Shown here piece by piece: positions 1 through 10,335 of a stretch of DNA of 64,000 nucleotides. Under the pieces are notes generated by a model. It did not search any database, was not told the origin of the DNA, and worked only from the letters and a program-made list of their open reading frames with translations. Source of the stretch: Neisseria cinerea (GTDB lineage: Bacteria; Pseudomonadota; Gammaproteobacteria; Burkholderiales; Neisseriaceae); NCBI RefSeq assembly GCF_900475315.1, contig NZ_LS483369.1:1426001-1490000 (forward strand). Reading direction: 5' to 3'. Both the position numbers and the translations under genes were made by a program. Positions within the stretch are counted from its first letter, which is position 1. The number at the start of each line of letters is the position of its first letter.

Positions 1-71
1 GTTACCTCGATTTCCTGAATGTCAGACCTGCCGACACTGGCCGCACCGATATAGTTGTTTCTTTCTTCCAT
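1..71 (-). CDS. N-terminus of an unidentified protein (runs off the window)
   Basis: Only the first 23 codons are visible, reading leftwards from an ATG at 71-69. They begin MEERNNYIGAASVGRSDIQE. An AGGAAGAG ribosome site lies four bases before the ATG, which makes this a credible true start. It is divergent from asd, with about 170 bp between the two starts. The fragment is too short to assign to a family. Confidence 0.55.
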   Translation of the reverse strand, partial: MEERNNYIGAASVGRSDIQEIEV

Positions 72-244
72 GTCTCTTCCTGATAATGGTTCTTAACTAA
101 CTCCGATTCTACCGTTCTGACACCGAAAACGCCAATATTTAAAGAAATCCCGATAAAGAACTTTACATTTTCTTAAGACGGCGTTAAAACGCTTCCTTTA
201 CGCAATACATAATTTTGTTAACGATTTTCCTCAAGGAGCAACAC

Positions 245-1360
245 ATGAAAGTAGGTTTCGTCGGCTGGCGCGGCATGGTCGGTTCGGTTTTGATGCAGCG
301 TATGCAAGAAGAAAACGACTTCTCCCACATTCCCGAAGCATTCTTCTTCACCACTTCCAACGTCGGCGGCGCGGCACCTGATTTCGGTCAGGCGGCTAAA
401 ACATTATTGGACGCGAACAACGTTGCCGAGCTGGCGAAAATGGACATCATCGTAACCTGCCAAGGCGGCGATTACACCAAATCCGTATTCCAACCCCTGC
501 GCGACAGCGGCTGGAACGGTTACTGGATTGACGCGGCGTCCTCCCTGCGTATGAAAGACGACGCGATTATCGTCCTCGACCCCGTCAACCGCAACGTCAT
601 CGATAACGGCCTCAAAAACGGCGTGAAAAACTACATCGGCGGCAACTGCACCGTCTCCCTGATGTTGATGGCTTTGGGCGGCCTGTTCCAAAACGATTTG
701 GTCGAATGGGCGACCAGCATGACCTACCAAGCCGCTTCCGGCGCGGGCGCGAAAAACATGCGCGAACTCATCAGCGGCATGGGCGCGATTCACGCCCAAG
801 TGGCGGACGAGCTTGCCGATCCTTCCAGCGCGATTCTCGACATCGACCGCAAAGTATCCGATTTCCTGCGCAGCGAAGACTATCCGAAAGCCAATTTCGG
901 CGTACCGCTCGCCGGCAGCCTGATTCCGTGGATTGACGTGGATTTGGGCAACGGTCAGTCCAAAGAAGAATGGAAAGGCGGCGTAGAAACCAACAAAATC
1001 CTCGGCCGCAGCGACAATCCGACCGTAATCGACGGCTTGTGCGTGCGCATCGGTTCTATGCGCTGCCACAGCCAAGCCATCACCCTGAAGCTGAAAAAAG
1101 ACCTGCCTGTTTCCGAAATCGAAGCGATTTTGGCAGGCGCGAACGACTGGGTGAAAGTCATCCCCAACGAAAAAGAAGCCAGCATCCACGAGCTGACCCC
1201 TGCAAAAGTTACCGGCACGCTGTCCGTCCCTGTCGGACGCATCCGCAAACTGGGCATGGGTGGAGAATACATCAGCGCGTTCACCGTCGGCGACCAACTT
1301 TTGTGGGGCGCGGCCGAACCTCTGCGCCGCGTGCTGCGTATCGTGTTGGGCAGCCTGTAA
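245..1360 (+). CDS. asd: Aspartate-semialdehyde dehydrogenase
   Basis: Cytosolic NADPH-dependent enzyme that reduces aspartyl phosphate to aspartate semialdehyde, the branch point to lysine/diaminopimelate, methionine and threonine. The 371-residue length is standard for the proteobacterial enzyme. The N-terminal nucleotide-binding start is [16 protein letters not shown], and the catalytic cysteine falls at residue 135 in GGNCTVSLM, matching the E. coli position. I chose the ATG at 245 because AAGGAG lies just upstream; an in-frame start 30 bp earlier would add a non-conserved leader. Transcription probably ends at the inverted uptake-sequence hairpin just downstream. Identification is secure. 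Confidence 0.97.
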   Translation: MKVGFVGWRGMVGSVLMQRMQEENDFSHIPEAFFFTTSNVGGAAPDFGQAAKTLLDANNVAELAKMDIIVTCQGGDYTKSVFQPLRDSGWNGYWIDAASSLRMKDDAIIVLDPVNRNVIDNGLKNGVKNYIGGNCTVSLMLMALGGLFQNDLVEWATSMTYQAASGAGAKNMRELISGMGAIHAQVADELADPSSAILDIDRKVSDFLRSEDYPKANFGVPLAGSLIPWIDVDLGNGQSKEEWKGGVETNKILGRSDNPTVIDGLCVRIGSMRCHSQAITLKLKKDLPVSEIEAILAGANDWVKVIPNEKEASIHELTPAKVTGTLSVPVGRIRKLGMGGEYISAFTVGDQLLWGAAEPLRRVLRIVLGSL

Positions 1361-1379
1361 GCCGGATTTGAATAAAAAA

Positions 1380-1409
1380 ATGCCGTCTGAATCCTGTTTC
1401 AGACGGCAT
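1380..1409 (+). terminator. Inverted uptake-sequence hairpin after asd
   Basis: Two copies of ATGCCGTCTGAA face each other around a short loop, forming the stem-loop terminator typical of Neisseria. It serves asd and possibly the convergent operon to its right. Confidence 0.75.
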
Positions 1410-1454
1410 TTTCCTTGCAACCCCAGTTAACCGAAATTCCGATAAAGCAACCGT

Positions 1455-1985
1455 TCACGCCAGCAACATTTCCTGCATCAGCTTCATGCCCCACTGCCAG
1501 CCGCCGAGCATGCCATTCAAACTGCCCGGATGTGGGGACAGCAAAAGGCGGGCGTTCCACGTATCTGCCTGTTTTTGCGCCCAACCGTGAGGCACGCCCC
1601 CGTGTTCGGGTACAACCAATGCGGCACGGCAAGGACAGCGGACGCGCCGGAAGGTGTGTTCCGCATCATCGGAGAAAATATCGGGACGCTGCGGTACAAG
1701 GATGATGTTGGCAATTTTCTTCCGGGTCAGGATGTCTGCCCGATACAGCCACGCCAAGAATGCGGCCGCGCCCGCTCCGTGTGCGACAACGGCGATATGT
1801 CTGCCCTGTATCCGTTCGAATGCCGTCTGAAGCCCTGCCTGCCATTCCCCTATGCTTTGACCGGCCGATGCTTCGGACATCTGCACGACGGGATAACTGA
1901 CCGCCCAACGGTCTATCCACATCTGATCCTCTCCGGCATCGCGTATCAGCCAAAGCGTCAAATCTTCGAGTTCAAAACCCTGCAT
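1455..1985 (-). CDS. RBBP9/YdeN-type alpha/beta hydrolase, probably catalytically altered
   Basis: A 176-residue protein with the small RBBP9/YdeN hydrolase layout: a central strand-turn-helix VVAHGAGAAAFLAWL (about residues 66-80) and a C-terminal segment with the family's His region (SPHPGSLNGMLGGWQWG). In the family the nucleophile elbow reads H-S-x-G. Here the serine position is glycine (HGAG), so classic serine-hydrolase activity is doubtful. It is the last gene of a leftward operon, starting 10 bp after the stop of the membrane protein at 1996. Its substrate is unknown. Confidence 0.75.
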   Translation of the reverse strand: MQGFELEDLTLWLIRDAGEDQMWIDRWAVSYPVVQMSEASAGQSIGEWQAGLQTAFERIQGRHIAVVAHGAGAAAFLAWLYRADILTRKKIANIILVPQRPDIFSDDAEHTFRRVRCPCRAALVVPEHGGVPHGWAQKQADTWNARLLLSPHPGSLNGMLGGWQWGMKLMQEMLLA

Positions 1986-1995
1986 ACCGCCCCGC

Positions 1996-2346
1996 CTATT
2001 TCAGCAGGTCCCGGAGGGTAAAGGCGATGAGCAGCGAAGCGGGTACGCTCAATATGGCGCAGACGATCAGGCAGACAAAAATATTCACTACCCGCCGCCA
2101 GCCTTTCCAACCCAAACATTTGGCCGCAATCAGCAGGCAGGGCAGAGAAATCAGCAGCCACACCAACGCCCATATCGGGTTTGCCTTGGTCGGCGCAAGC
2201 CAGCCCTGCATCCGCGACAGCATAAATATCGCCCACACCAACATGGGCAGGATAAACGCAGCGACAACCCATGCCGCGCCTATTCCTGTTTTTCCGTCCA
2301 CATTCCAATCATATTTACCCAAAACTTTATTCGGCAGCATAGTCAT
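1996..2346 (-). CDS. Small inner-membrane protein, three predicted helices
   Basis: A 116-residue hydrophobic protein with three likely transmembrane segments (around IGAAWVVAAFILPMLVWAIF, IWALVWLLISLPCLLIAA and VVNIFVCLIVCAILSVPASL). The start at 2346 lies inside the end of the upstream AP endonuclease gene, overlapping its stop by about 20 bp, with GGAG three bases before the ATG. A second ATG two codons later is possible. This overlap indicates translational coupling. I do not recognise a functional family. Confidence 0.7.
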   Translation of the reverse strand: MTMLPNKVLGKYDWNVDGKTGIGAAWVVAAFILPMLVWAIFMLSRMQGWLAPTKANPIWALVWLLISLPCLLIAAKCLGWKGWRRVVNIFVCLIVCAILSVPASLLIAFTLRDLLK

Positions 2347-3106
2347 ACTCCACGACCAGCGGCGCATGGTCGGAAAATTTTTCGTCTTTATAAACGTGTG
2401 CGGACACGGCTTTGGCGGCAAGTTCGGGCGTAACCATCTGATAATCGATGCGCCACCCGACATCTTTCGCATACGCCTGCCCGCGGTTGCTCCACCATGT
2501 ATAACCCGGATTGTCGGGATAGAGCGTGCGCCACATGTCCGTCCAGCCCAGCGTATGGATGACTTTGCCTATCCACTCGCGCTCTTCAAGCAGGAAACCT
2601 GAATTTTTCTGGTTGCCTTTCCAGTTTTTCAGGTCGATGTTTTGGTGGGCGATGTTCCAGTCACCGCAAACGACAATGTCGCGCCCTTCGTTTTTCATCG
2701 CTTCGAGCATAGGGTAAAACGCATCAAGGAAACGGTATTTCACCTGCTGACGTTCTTCCGCGCTGCTTCCGCTGGGCAAATAAAGCGAAATGACGCTCAA
2801 CCTGCCGAAATCGCAACGCACAAACCGCCCTTCCCTGTCGAATTCTTCAATACCCATGCCGATTTGCACATTGTCGGGTTTGCGTTTGCTGTACACCGCC
2901 ACACCGCTGTAACCGCGCTTCTCGGCGCAATGCCAATGGCCGTGCATCCCGTGCGGATTTTTCATATCGGCAGACAAATCTGCTTCCTGCGCTTTGAGTT
3001 CCTGTACGCAGACAATGTCCGCACCAGATGCGGCGATGTATTCGTAAAATCCCTTTTTATAAGCGGAGCGGATGCCGTTGACGTTGGCAGAAATGATTTT
3101 AAGCAT
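2327..3106 (-). CDS. xth: Exonuclease III-family AP endonuclease
   Basis: A DNA base-excision repair enzyme of the ExoIII/EEP fold that cuts 5' of abasic sites. The 259-residue protein starts MLKIISANVNGIRSAYKKG. It carries the metal-binding Glu36 (VQELKAQ), the GDWNIAH motif, RIDYQM and the terminal SDHAPLV with the catalytic Asp-His. Meningococci have two such enzymes, NApe (AP endonuclease) and NExo; from memory this locus is NApe, but the two were not compared here. An upstream in-frame start would add 22 residues running through an uptake sequence, so the internal ATG is preferred. It is the first gene of the leftward three-gene operon. Confidence 0.93.
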   Translation of the reverse strand: MLKIISANVNGIRSAYKKGFYEYIAASGADIVCVQELKAQEADLSADMKNPHGMHGHWHCAEKRGYSGVAVYSKRKPDNVQIGMGIEEFDREGRFVRCDFGRLSVISLYLPSGSSAEERQQVKYRFLDAFYPMLEAMKNEGRDIVVCGDWNIAHQNIDLKNWKGNQKNSGFLLEEREWIGKVIHTLGWTDMWRTLYPDNPGYTWWSNRGQAYAKDVGWRIDYQMVTPELAAKAVSAHVYKDEKFSDHAPLVVEYDYAAE

Positions 3107-3193
3107 AATAGGAAATGTGTTCTCGCAATAAAAAATGCCGTCTGAAAACATAGAAAAGGCAAGAGACAGCACTCCTGCCCTTTACCGTACCCC

Positions 3194-4615
3194 TTAACCG
3201 CGGCGCCAAGTCGTGCCGTCGGCGTTGTCTTCCAGAATAATTTTGTGTTCGTTCAGAAGGTCGCGGATGCGGTCGGACTCTGCCCAGTTTTTGTCGGCGC
3301 GCGCTTGTTTGCGCCGTGCGATTAAGTCTTCGATTTCTTCGTTGGAGAGGCCGTCTGAAACCGCACCGCCTTGCAGGAACTCAATCGGATCGCGTTGCAG
3401 CAGACCGATGATGCCGCCCAAAGCTTTCAGGCAGCCGGCGAGGTGTGCGTCATTGGTTTTGTTCACCTCGCCTGCCAGTTCAAACAATACAGCAACGGCT
3501 TCGACCGTACCGAAATCGTCATTCATAGCGGCGTAGAAGCGGCGGGTGTAGTCGTTGGCGTTTTCGGACAAATCAAACTCAGCCGCTGGGGTGTTTTTCG
3601 AGGTTGTGTACAGGCGTGTCAACGCACCTTTTGCGTCGTCCAAATGCGCATCGGAGTAGTTCAACGGGCTGCGGTAATGGGCGCGCAGGATGAAGAAGCG
3701 CACGACTTCAGGGTCGTATTGTTTCAACACTTCGCGGATGGTGAAGAAGTTGCCCAACGATTTGGACATTTTTTCGCCGTCCACACGGATAAAGCCATTG
3801 TGCAGCCAGTATTTGACGTGGCTGGCGATGCTTTGACCGTGGTGGGTTTGCGCGTGTTCATGTCCGCAGGAATGACCGCTGGCACCGACGCTTTGGGCGA
3901 TTTCGTTTTCGTGGTGAGGGAACTGCAAATCCGCGCCGCCACCATGGATATCGAAAGTATCGCCGAACAGATTTTCGCTCATGGCAGAGCATTCGATGTG
4001 CCAACCCGGACGACCGTTGCCCCAAGGGCTTTCCCATGCAGGTTCGCCTGCTTTGGCGGCTTTCCACAACACAAAATCAAGCGGATCGCGTTTGAAACCG
4101 TCCACTTCCACGCGTTCGCCCGCACGCAGGTCGTCCAACGATTTGCCCGATAATTGTCCGTAAGCGGCAAACTCACGCACGGAGTAGTAAACGTCGCCGT
4201 TGGAGGCGGGATATGCCTTGCCGTTTTGAATCAGGGTCTCAATCATGGCAATCATTTGCGGAATGTTTTCCGTTGCCTTCGGCTCAATATCCGGACGCAA
4301 CACACCCAGAGCATCGGCATCTTCGTGCATAGCCTGAATGAAACGCGCGGTCAGCTCGCCAATGGTTTCGCCATTTTCAGCTGCGCGGGCAATGATTTTG
4401 TCGTCAATGTCGGTGATATTGCGCACATAAGTGAGCGGATAGCCGCACTCGCGCAGCCAACGGGCAATCATGTCGAACACCACCATCACACGGGCGTGAC
4501 CTAAGTGACAATAGTCATAAACGGTCATGCCACAAACGTACATGCGCACGTTTTTAGGATCGATGGGAGCAAAAGATTCTTTTTGGCGGGTAAGGGTGTT
4601 GTAAATGGTGGTCAT
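3194..4615 (-). CDS. cysS: Cysteinyl-tRNA synthetase
   Basis: Class I aminoacyl-tRNA synthetase that charges tRNA-Cys in the cytosol. Its 473 residues include zinc-ligand Cys28 ([11 protein letters not shown]), the HIGH-type signature HLGH at 37-40, the second zinc region with GWHIECSAM and [13 protein letters not shown], and the KMSKS loop ([11 protein letters not shown]). A His-rich insert ([12 protein letters not shown], near residue 250) follows the zinc site and is slightly longer than I would expect; whether it matters is unknown. It stands alone between the AP endonuclease operon and the SRA relic. Confidence 0.97.
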   Translation of the reverse strand: MTTIYNTLTRQKESFAPIDPKNVRMYVCGMTVYDYCHLGHARVMVVFDMIARWLRECGYPLTYVRNITDIDDKIIARAAENGETIGELTARFIQAMHEDADALGVLRPDIEPKATENIPQMIAMIETLIQNGKAYPASNGDVYYSVREFAAYGQLSGKSLDDLRAGERVEVDGFKRDPLDFVLWKAAKAGEPAWESPWGNGRPGWHIECSAMSENLFGDTFDIHGGGADLQFPHHENEIAQSVGASGHSCGHEHAQTHHGQSIASHVKYWLHNGFIRVDGEKMSKSLGNFFTIREVLKQYDPEVVRFFILRAHYRSPLNYSDAHLDDAKGALTRLYTTSKNTPAAEFDLSENANDYTRRFYAAMNDDFGTVEAVAVLFELAGEVNKTNDAHLAGCLKALGGIIGLLQRDPIEFLQGGAVSDGLSNEEIEDLIARRKQARADKNWAESDRIRDLLNEHKIILEDNADGTTWRRG

Positions 4616-4649
4616 GGAATTTTCAAAAGTTTGAATAAACTAGGGTAAA

Positions 4650-5088
4650 TTATTTGGATTTTTTGTGTAAGCAAAATTCAAATACGTTTCGTTCTGGGCC
4701 ATTATTAGTTGCATGTGCTTTTTTAACTATATAAGGCTGATGCTCATCTAATGTAAATTCACCGATATATCGGACATGAGCATTTAGTGTGTCATTAGCA
4801 AAAACACGGATGGCTTTTCCTGTCATGTTCCAAGAGAGCTTTATTCCCATTGATCATACGCTGATCGCCACGTTGCCCTTCGCCACAATAAAACAGGGTA
4901 GTTCCCTTCTCATCCCAGCGATCATAATAGCCGTGGTCTTCGCCTTTTTCTGGGTGAGTAAAGAGGAAGATATTGGGCGTTTTTGCCGAAGCAGCAATGC
5001 CACTTTGTCTATTGCCACCGTATTGGTCATGTAATTCTGAACGTTTAATAACATCGTTTTCTCGTAAAGAGAAAGAGTTGGAAGACAT
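4650..5088 (-). pseudogene. Frameshifted ScoMcrA-type SRA domain relic
   Basis: A leftward gene starts at 5088 (MSSNSFSLRENDVIKRSELH) behind GGAGAG. It reads HDQYGGNRQSGIAASAKTPN, IFLFTHPEKGEDHGYYDRWD and GEGQRGDQRMINGNKALLEH, then a run of four A residues near 4808 shifts it out of frame. The next frame carries on in register from KAIRVFAND to LHKKSK at 4650. Joined, it is about 145 residues and resembles the SRA-like modified-base-binding domain found in front of HNH nucleases such as ScoMcrA. No HNH domain follows. AT-rich codon use differs from cysS and obg. I infer a decayed modification-dependent restriction gene acquired by transfer. Confidence 0.65.
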
Positions 5089-5127
5089 GCGACTCTCCAT
5101 TTTATTAAAAAGGCCGTCTGAAATTTT

Positions 5128-6369
<1,242 letters not shown>

Positions 6370-6558
6370 TTATAAGGTATAAGCGGTATTTCAATATACC
6401 GCGGAGAAACTATTTGTTCTGCCCATCTTAATGAATTTTTAAGCAAATCTTCACTCTGCAAACAAAACATGACCGGCTTCTTTGGTACAATCGCGCCCTT
6501 TTGATATTCCAACCCGACGGAACATCTTCTCAACCCATTATATATAATAAGGATTTTC

Positions 6559-7089
6559 ATGAATACAAACCAACCTGCCGTTTACGACACGCTAACCCGT
6601 ACCCTGCACTGGCTGACCGTCATCGGATTTGTCGGCATTCTGACCACGATTGCCTTATGGACGGCTTATGAAGATGCCGAATGGGCGGGCAACTTGTTCG
6701 GCCTGCATAAATCTTTCGGTTTCCTTACCCTGCTGCTTATCGTATTCCGTATTATTTGGGCGGCTGCCAACCGTACCGGTCGTCCGCAAAGCGACAGCAA
6801 GGCGGCAGCGGTCGGTCACCGTATCTTATACCTGTTGATGCTTGCCGTTCCTGTTATCGGCATGATCCGACAATACGGCAGCGGACGCGGCCCTCTGAAA
6901 GTATTCGGAATCGAGCTGATGCAGGGTTCGCCTGAAAAAATCGAATGGATGGCAAATTTGGGTAACCTGTTGCACGGCAATCTAGGTTGGCTGCTGTTTG
7001 CCGCCGTCGTCGGACATATCGCCATGGTCGTCATCCACCGTATTCAGGGCAGAGATGTTCTGTACCGTATGACGGGTCGTGTCCGCTGA
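6559..7089 (+). CDS. Cytochrome b561 (YodB/CybB family)
   Basis: A 176-residue integral inner-membrane di-haem cytochrome, presumably passing electrons between quinols and an acceptor. Four hydrophobic helices are visible, with candidate haem-ligand histidines in TLHWLTV, LHKSFGF, LLHGNLGW and VGHIAMVVIHR, the usual spacing for this family. AAGGATTTTC precedes the ATG. It is monocistronic, divergent from obg and convergent with rsmI. Physiological partner not determinable. Confidence 0.9.
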   Translation: MNTNQPAVYDTLTRTLHWLTVIGFVGILTTIALWTAYEDAEWAGNLFGLHKSFGFLTLLLIVFRIIWAAANRTGRPQSDSKAAAVGHRILYLLMLAVPVIGMIRQYGSGRGPLKVFGIELMQGSPEKIEWMANLGNLLHGNLGWLLFAAVVGHIAMVVIHRIQGRDVLYRMTGRVR

Positions 7090-7105
7090 TTCCGTTCGCA
7101 CTATG

Positions 7106-7124
7106 GTGCCGGTCCGTCCGGCAC
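7106..7124. terminator. Hairpin between cytochrome b561 and rsmI
   Basis: A perfect 7-bp stem (GTGCCGG / CCGGCAC) with a 5-base loop is followed by TATTTGTTTTT, a likely rho-independent terminator for the rightward gene. It touches the stop codon of the convergent rsmI. Confidence 0.6.
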
Positions 7125-7999
7125 TATTTGTTTTTCCAAGACAGGGCCAGATCGTACAAAGCTTTTTTTCCCTCGCCCGTAATTTTGGCAGCAAGCTCCG
7201 CCGCCTGCTTGGTCGGCAGCTCGGCCGCAAGGATTTTCATCACATTTTGCGCCGATTCCGGCAATCCCCCGGTGTTTTCGTTTTGTGCCGGATACAGTAT
7301 TAACACCATCTCGCCGCGCGATTGATTGCTGTCGGCAGACAATGCCGTCTGAATTTCCCCAACCGTGCCGCTTAAGAACGTTTCAAACGTTTTCGTGATT
7401 TCGCGCGCCAGCATCAGACGGCGTTCGGGGAACAGTTCCACCATATCGGCAAGCGTTGCCCCGATTCGGTGCGGCGTTTCAAACATGACGATAGGAAATG
7501 CCGTCCGCACCCATTTGGCAAACAGTTTTCTACGTTCTCCCGATTTCGGCGGTACAAAACCGTTGAAATAAAAATCAGATTCCGCCACACCAGCCACGCT
7601 CAAAGCCGCCATCACCGCGCTTGCGCCGACAACAGGGACAACTTTAAACCCGGCCTCGCGCACGCGGCCGGCGAGTTTGGCACCCGGGTCGCACACGGCC
7701 GGCGTACCCGCATCGGAAACCTGTGCCACAACCATGCCGTCTGAAAGATAGCCGATAATCTTGTCCGCCATCTGCCGTTCGTTGTGTTCGCGCACACTGA
7801 CCAACCTGCCCTGAATGCCGTACGCGCTCAAAAGCTGCGCAGTAACGCGCGTGTCTTCGGCACAAATAATATCGGCACGCCGCAATACCGCCAAAGCGCG
7901 CAGGGTAATGTCCGCCAAATTGCCGACAGGTGTAGCAACCACGTATAATGCCCGTCCGACGATGCTGTCGCAGGCTTTCTGAAAGTGTTTCTGAAACAT
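7124..7999 (-). CDS. rsmI: 16S rRNA (cytidine-1402-2'-O)-methyltransferase
   Basis: A tetrapyrrole-methylase-fold SAM enzyme that 2'-O-methylates C1402 in the ribosomal decoding centre. Of 291 residues the first about 14 are non-conserved, then YVVATPVGNLADITLRA and CAEDTR give the characteristic N-terminal loops, with DAGTPAVCDPG and VVGASAVMAALSVAG further on, as in E. coli YraL. It lies divergent to yraN with about 45 bp between starts, the same neighbourhood as in enterobacteria. Confidence 0.93.
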   Translation of the reverse strand: MFQKHFQKACDSIVGRALYVVATPVGNLADITLRALAVLRRADIICAEDTRVTAQLLSAYGIQGRLVSVREHNERQMADKIIGYLSDGMVVAQVSDAGTPAVCDPGAKLAGRVREAGFKVVPVVGASAVMAALSVAGVAESDFYFNGFVPPKSGERRKLFAKWVRTAFPIVMFETPHRIGATLADMVELFPERRLMLAREITKTFETFLSGTVGEIQTALSADSNQSRGEMVLILYPAQNENTGGLPESAQNVMKILAAELPTKQAAELAAKITGEGKKALYDLALSWKNK

Positions 8000-8044
8000 A
8001 AAATTACCGCCTGAAAAACAAACATTATAAAGGCTAAACCGATT

Positions 8045-8392
8045 ATGCGCCTAAACCACAAACAGGGCGAGGCAGGGGAAGATGCCGCGCTCTCCTTCCT
8101 CCTATCCCAAGGCTGTACGTTACTTGGGCGCAACTGGCACTGCGCCTACGGCGAAATCGACCTTATTGTCAAAAACGACGACATGATTCTGTTTGTTGAA
8201 GTAAAATACCGCAAAAATCGGCAATTCGGCGGTGCCGCATACAGCATTTCCCCATCCAAATTATTGAAACTGCAACGAAGTGTAGAGTATTATCTGCAAC
8301 AGAACAGGTTGACAAACGTACCGTGCCGCCTCGATGCGGTACTTATCGAAGGAAACCGCCCGCCCGAGTGGATACAGAATATTACAGGTTGA
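8045..8392 (+). CDS. yraN: UPF0102 family protein YraN
   Basis: A 115-residue member of UPF0102, a restriction-endonuclease-like fold of unproven function. The family signature is clear: [14 protein letters not shown], then [17 protein letters not shown] and [10 protein letters not shown], whose E-I-D…E-V-K pattern forms a nuclease-like site. It ends 4 bp before the ATG of the SIS-domain isomerase, so the two are probably translated from one message. Confidence 0.88.
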   Translation: MRLNHKQGEAGEDAALSFLLSQGCTLLGRNWHCAYGEIDLIVKNDDMILFVEVKYRKNRQFGGAAYSISPSKLLKLQRSVEYYLQQNRLTNVPCRLDAVLIEGNRPPEWIQNITG

Positions 8393-8396
8393 CGAT

Positions 8397-8990
8397 ATGA
8401 CGACATTACAAGAACGCGTTGCAGCACATTTTGCCGAAAGCATCCGTGCCAAGCAGGAAGCCGAAAAAGTACTGGTCGAGCCGACCGTACAGGCTGCCGA
8501 GCTGATGCTGCAATGCCTGATGAATGACGGCAAAATCCTGGCCTGCGGCAACGGCGGTTCGGCTGCCGACGCGCAACACTTCGCCGCTGAAATGACCGGC
8601 CGTTTTGAAAAAGAACGCATGGAATTGGCCGCTGTCGCGCTGACAACAGACACTTCCGCGCTGACAGCCATCGGCAACGACTACGGTTTCGACCACGTAT
8701 TCAGCAAACAAGTGCGCGCGCTTGGACGTGCAGGCGACGTATTGGTTGGCATTTCCACCTCCGGCAATTCCGCCAACGTCATCGAAGCCATCAAAGCGGC
8801 ACATGAACGCGACATGCACGTCATCGCCATGACCGGCCGCGACGGTGGAAAAATTGCCGCCATACTCAAAGATACCGACGTTTTACTCAACGTTCCCTAT
8901 CCTCGAACTGCCCGCATTCAGGAAAACCATATTTTGCTGATACACGCCATGTGCGACTGCATTGACTCCGTATTGTTTGAAGGAATGTAA
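8397..8990 (+). CDS. gmhA: SIS-domain protein: phosphoheptose isomerase GmhA (or DiaA)
   Basis: A 197-residue SIS-domain protein. [17 protein letters not shown] and [15 protein letters not shown] form the sugar-phosphate site. As GmhA it would convert sedoheptulose-7-phosphate to D-glycero-manno-heptose-7-phosphate, the first step in making the LOS inner-core heptose. The paralogue DiaA, which binds DnaA, shares this fold, and in E. coli the rsmI-yraN-diaA-dolP order matches this locus exactly. Active-site residues look intact, so isomerase is the safer call. The ATG at 8397 is chosen because it follows yraN by 4 bp; an upstream start would lie inside yraN. Confidence 0.85.
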   Translation: MTTLQERVAAHFAESIRAKQEAEKVLVEPTVQAAELMLQCLMNDGKILACGNGGSAADAQHFAAEMTGRFEKERMELAAVALTTDTSALTAIGNDYGFDHVFSKQVRALGRAGDVLVGISTSGNSANVIEAIKAAHERDMHVIAMTGRDGGKIAAILKDTDVLLNVPYPRTARIQENHILLIHAMCDCIDSVLFEGM

Positions 8991-9050
8991 ACCCACAGAC
9001 GGCAGTACACACAGAAATGCCGTCTGAAACGCCTAAGAAAGGAAGCCCCG

Positions 9051-9659
9051 ATGAAACTCAAATCGCACACCGTCCGCATCCTGACCGCCGCCATCCTCAG
9101 CCTTACACTCGGCGGCTGCGTCAGCGCAGTAATCGGAAGCGCCGCCGTCGGCACCAAATCCGCCATCGACCGCCGAACCACCGGAGCACAAACCGACGAC
9201 AACGTAATGGCGCTGCGTATCGAAACCACCGCCCGCTCCTATCTACGCCAAAACAACCAGGTTCAAGGCTACACCCCCAAAATCTCCGTCGTCGGCTACA
9301 ACCGCCACCTGCTTCTGCTCGGACAGGTTGCCACCGAAGGCGAGAAACAATTTGTCGGTCAGATTGCACGTTCCGAACAGGCAGCCGAAGGCGTATACAA
9401 TTACATCACCGTCGCCTCGCAACCGCGCTCCCTCGGCGACATCACCAACGACACCTGGAATACATCCAAAGTCCGTGCCGCACTGCTGGGCATTGCCCCC
9501 GCAACACAGGCACGCGTCAAAATCGTTACCTATGACAACGTAACCTACATCATGGGCATCCTCACACCTGACGAACAGGCGCAGGTTACCCAAAAAGTCA
9601 GCACCACCGTCGGCGTACAGAAGGTCGTTACCCTCTATCAAAACTACGTCCAACGCTAA
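9051..9659 (+). CDS. dolP: BON-domain outer-membrane lipoprotein (GNA2091/DolP type)
   Basis: A 202-residue lipoprotein with the lipobox LTLGGC, cleaved before Cys22-23. Two BON domains follow (about 45-115 and 120-200, ending VGVQKVVTLYQNYVQR). BON proteins bind phospholipid and support outer-membrane integrity; the E. coli counterpart DolP activates cell-wall amidases. From memory this matches the GNA2091 fusion partner used in the 4CMenB vaccine. AGGAAG precedes the ATG at 9051, and an upstream uptake sequence (9019) separates it from the isomerase gene. Confidence 0.92.
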   Translation: MKLKSHTVRILTAAILSLTLGGCVSAVIGSAAVGTKSAIDRRTTGAQTDDNVMALRIETTARSYLRQNNQVQGYTPKISVVGYNRHLLLLGQVATEGEKQFVGQIARSEQAAEGVYNYITVASQPRSLGDITNDTWNTSKVRAALLGIAPATQARVKIVTYDNVTYIMGILTPDEQAQVTQKVSTTVGVQKVVTLYQNYVQR

Positions 9660-9668
9660 CCCGCCGCC

Positions 9669-9698
9669 ATGCCGTCCGAACCACCCTTCAGACGGCAT
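9669..9698. terminator. Imperfect inverted uptake-sequence hairpin after dolP
   Basis: ATGCCGTCCGAA (one mismatch) pairs with TTCAGACGGCAT around a short loop, a probable terminator. Confidence 0.6.
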
Positions 9699-9726
9699 GG
9701 GATTACCCTACCGAATGCAATCGAAA

Positions 9727-10287
9727 ATGACAAAAAAAACCGGCAAACCTTTCAGGCTGACGCCAAAAATCTTCATCCGCACCCTGTTGCTCGTCAGCAT
9801 CATAGCCATAGGTGCATTGGTTGCAGGCATCATCAGCACATTTAATCCAAACGGAGACAAAACCCTCCGCGCAGAACAAGCACACACCGACAGCATCTTC
9901 GAAACCGAAATCTGGAGGCCGAACGGTACAGTCGGACAAGATATCGTCCAACCCGTAAACCGACAAACCGCCGCATCAGAACCCGAGCAAACAAACGATA
10001 CAAAAAATACGGACGAGAACGGCAACAAACTGCCGCTACCTGCCGTGCCCAAAAAACAGCGCACCAAGCCGCAACCTTCAAATATCAATCAGACGGACAA
10101 ACAGCCACCCCAGGCAGAAAAAGCAGTCGTAGAAACCCCCGTACTGCCTAAAAACATCCCCCATACCGAAGAACCTAAAGAAACACCCAAAGAACAGGCT
10201 CGCCCAAAAGAAAACCATACCCAAACAGACAAACCGCAAAACACCCCCCAAAAAAACCATAAAGAAGTCATAGACAACCTCTTCTGA
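9727..10287 (+). CDS. Bitopic envelope protein with Pro/Lys/Thr-rich periplasmic tail
   Basis: A 186-residue protein (start MTKKTGKPFRL; ATGs at 9697 and 9715 are alternatives with no better ribosome site). It has a short basic cytoplasmic end, one transmembrane helix (IFIRTLLLVSIIAIGALVAGI, about 14-35), then about 150 polar, low-complexity residues rich in Pro, Lys, Gln, Thr and Glu. The layout resembles cell-wall-spanning proteins of the TonB or SPOR type, but no conserved C-terminal domain is visible. It sits between dolP and map. Function unknown. Confidence 0.65.
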   Translation: MTKKTGKPFRLTPKIFIRTLLLVSIIAIGALVAGIISTFNPNGDKTLRAEQAHTDSIFETEIWRPNGTVGQDIVQPVNRQTAASEPEQTNDTKNTDENGNKLPLPAVPKKQRTKPQPSNINQTDKQPPQAEKAVVETPVLPKNIPHTEEPKETPKEQARPKENHTQTDKPQNTPQKNHKEVIDNLF

Positions 10288-10335
10288 CACGGATAATTAG
10301 GTACGGCAGATAAACCGGAAACCCAAGGAATCATC

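Noticed and set aside
404..1420. 338-codon open frame opposite asd
   Set aside because: Antisense shadow of asd with no recognisable domain.
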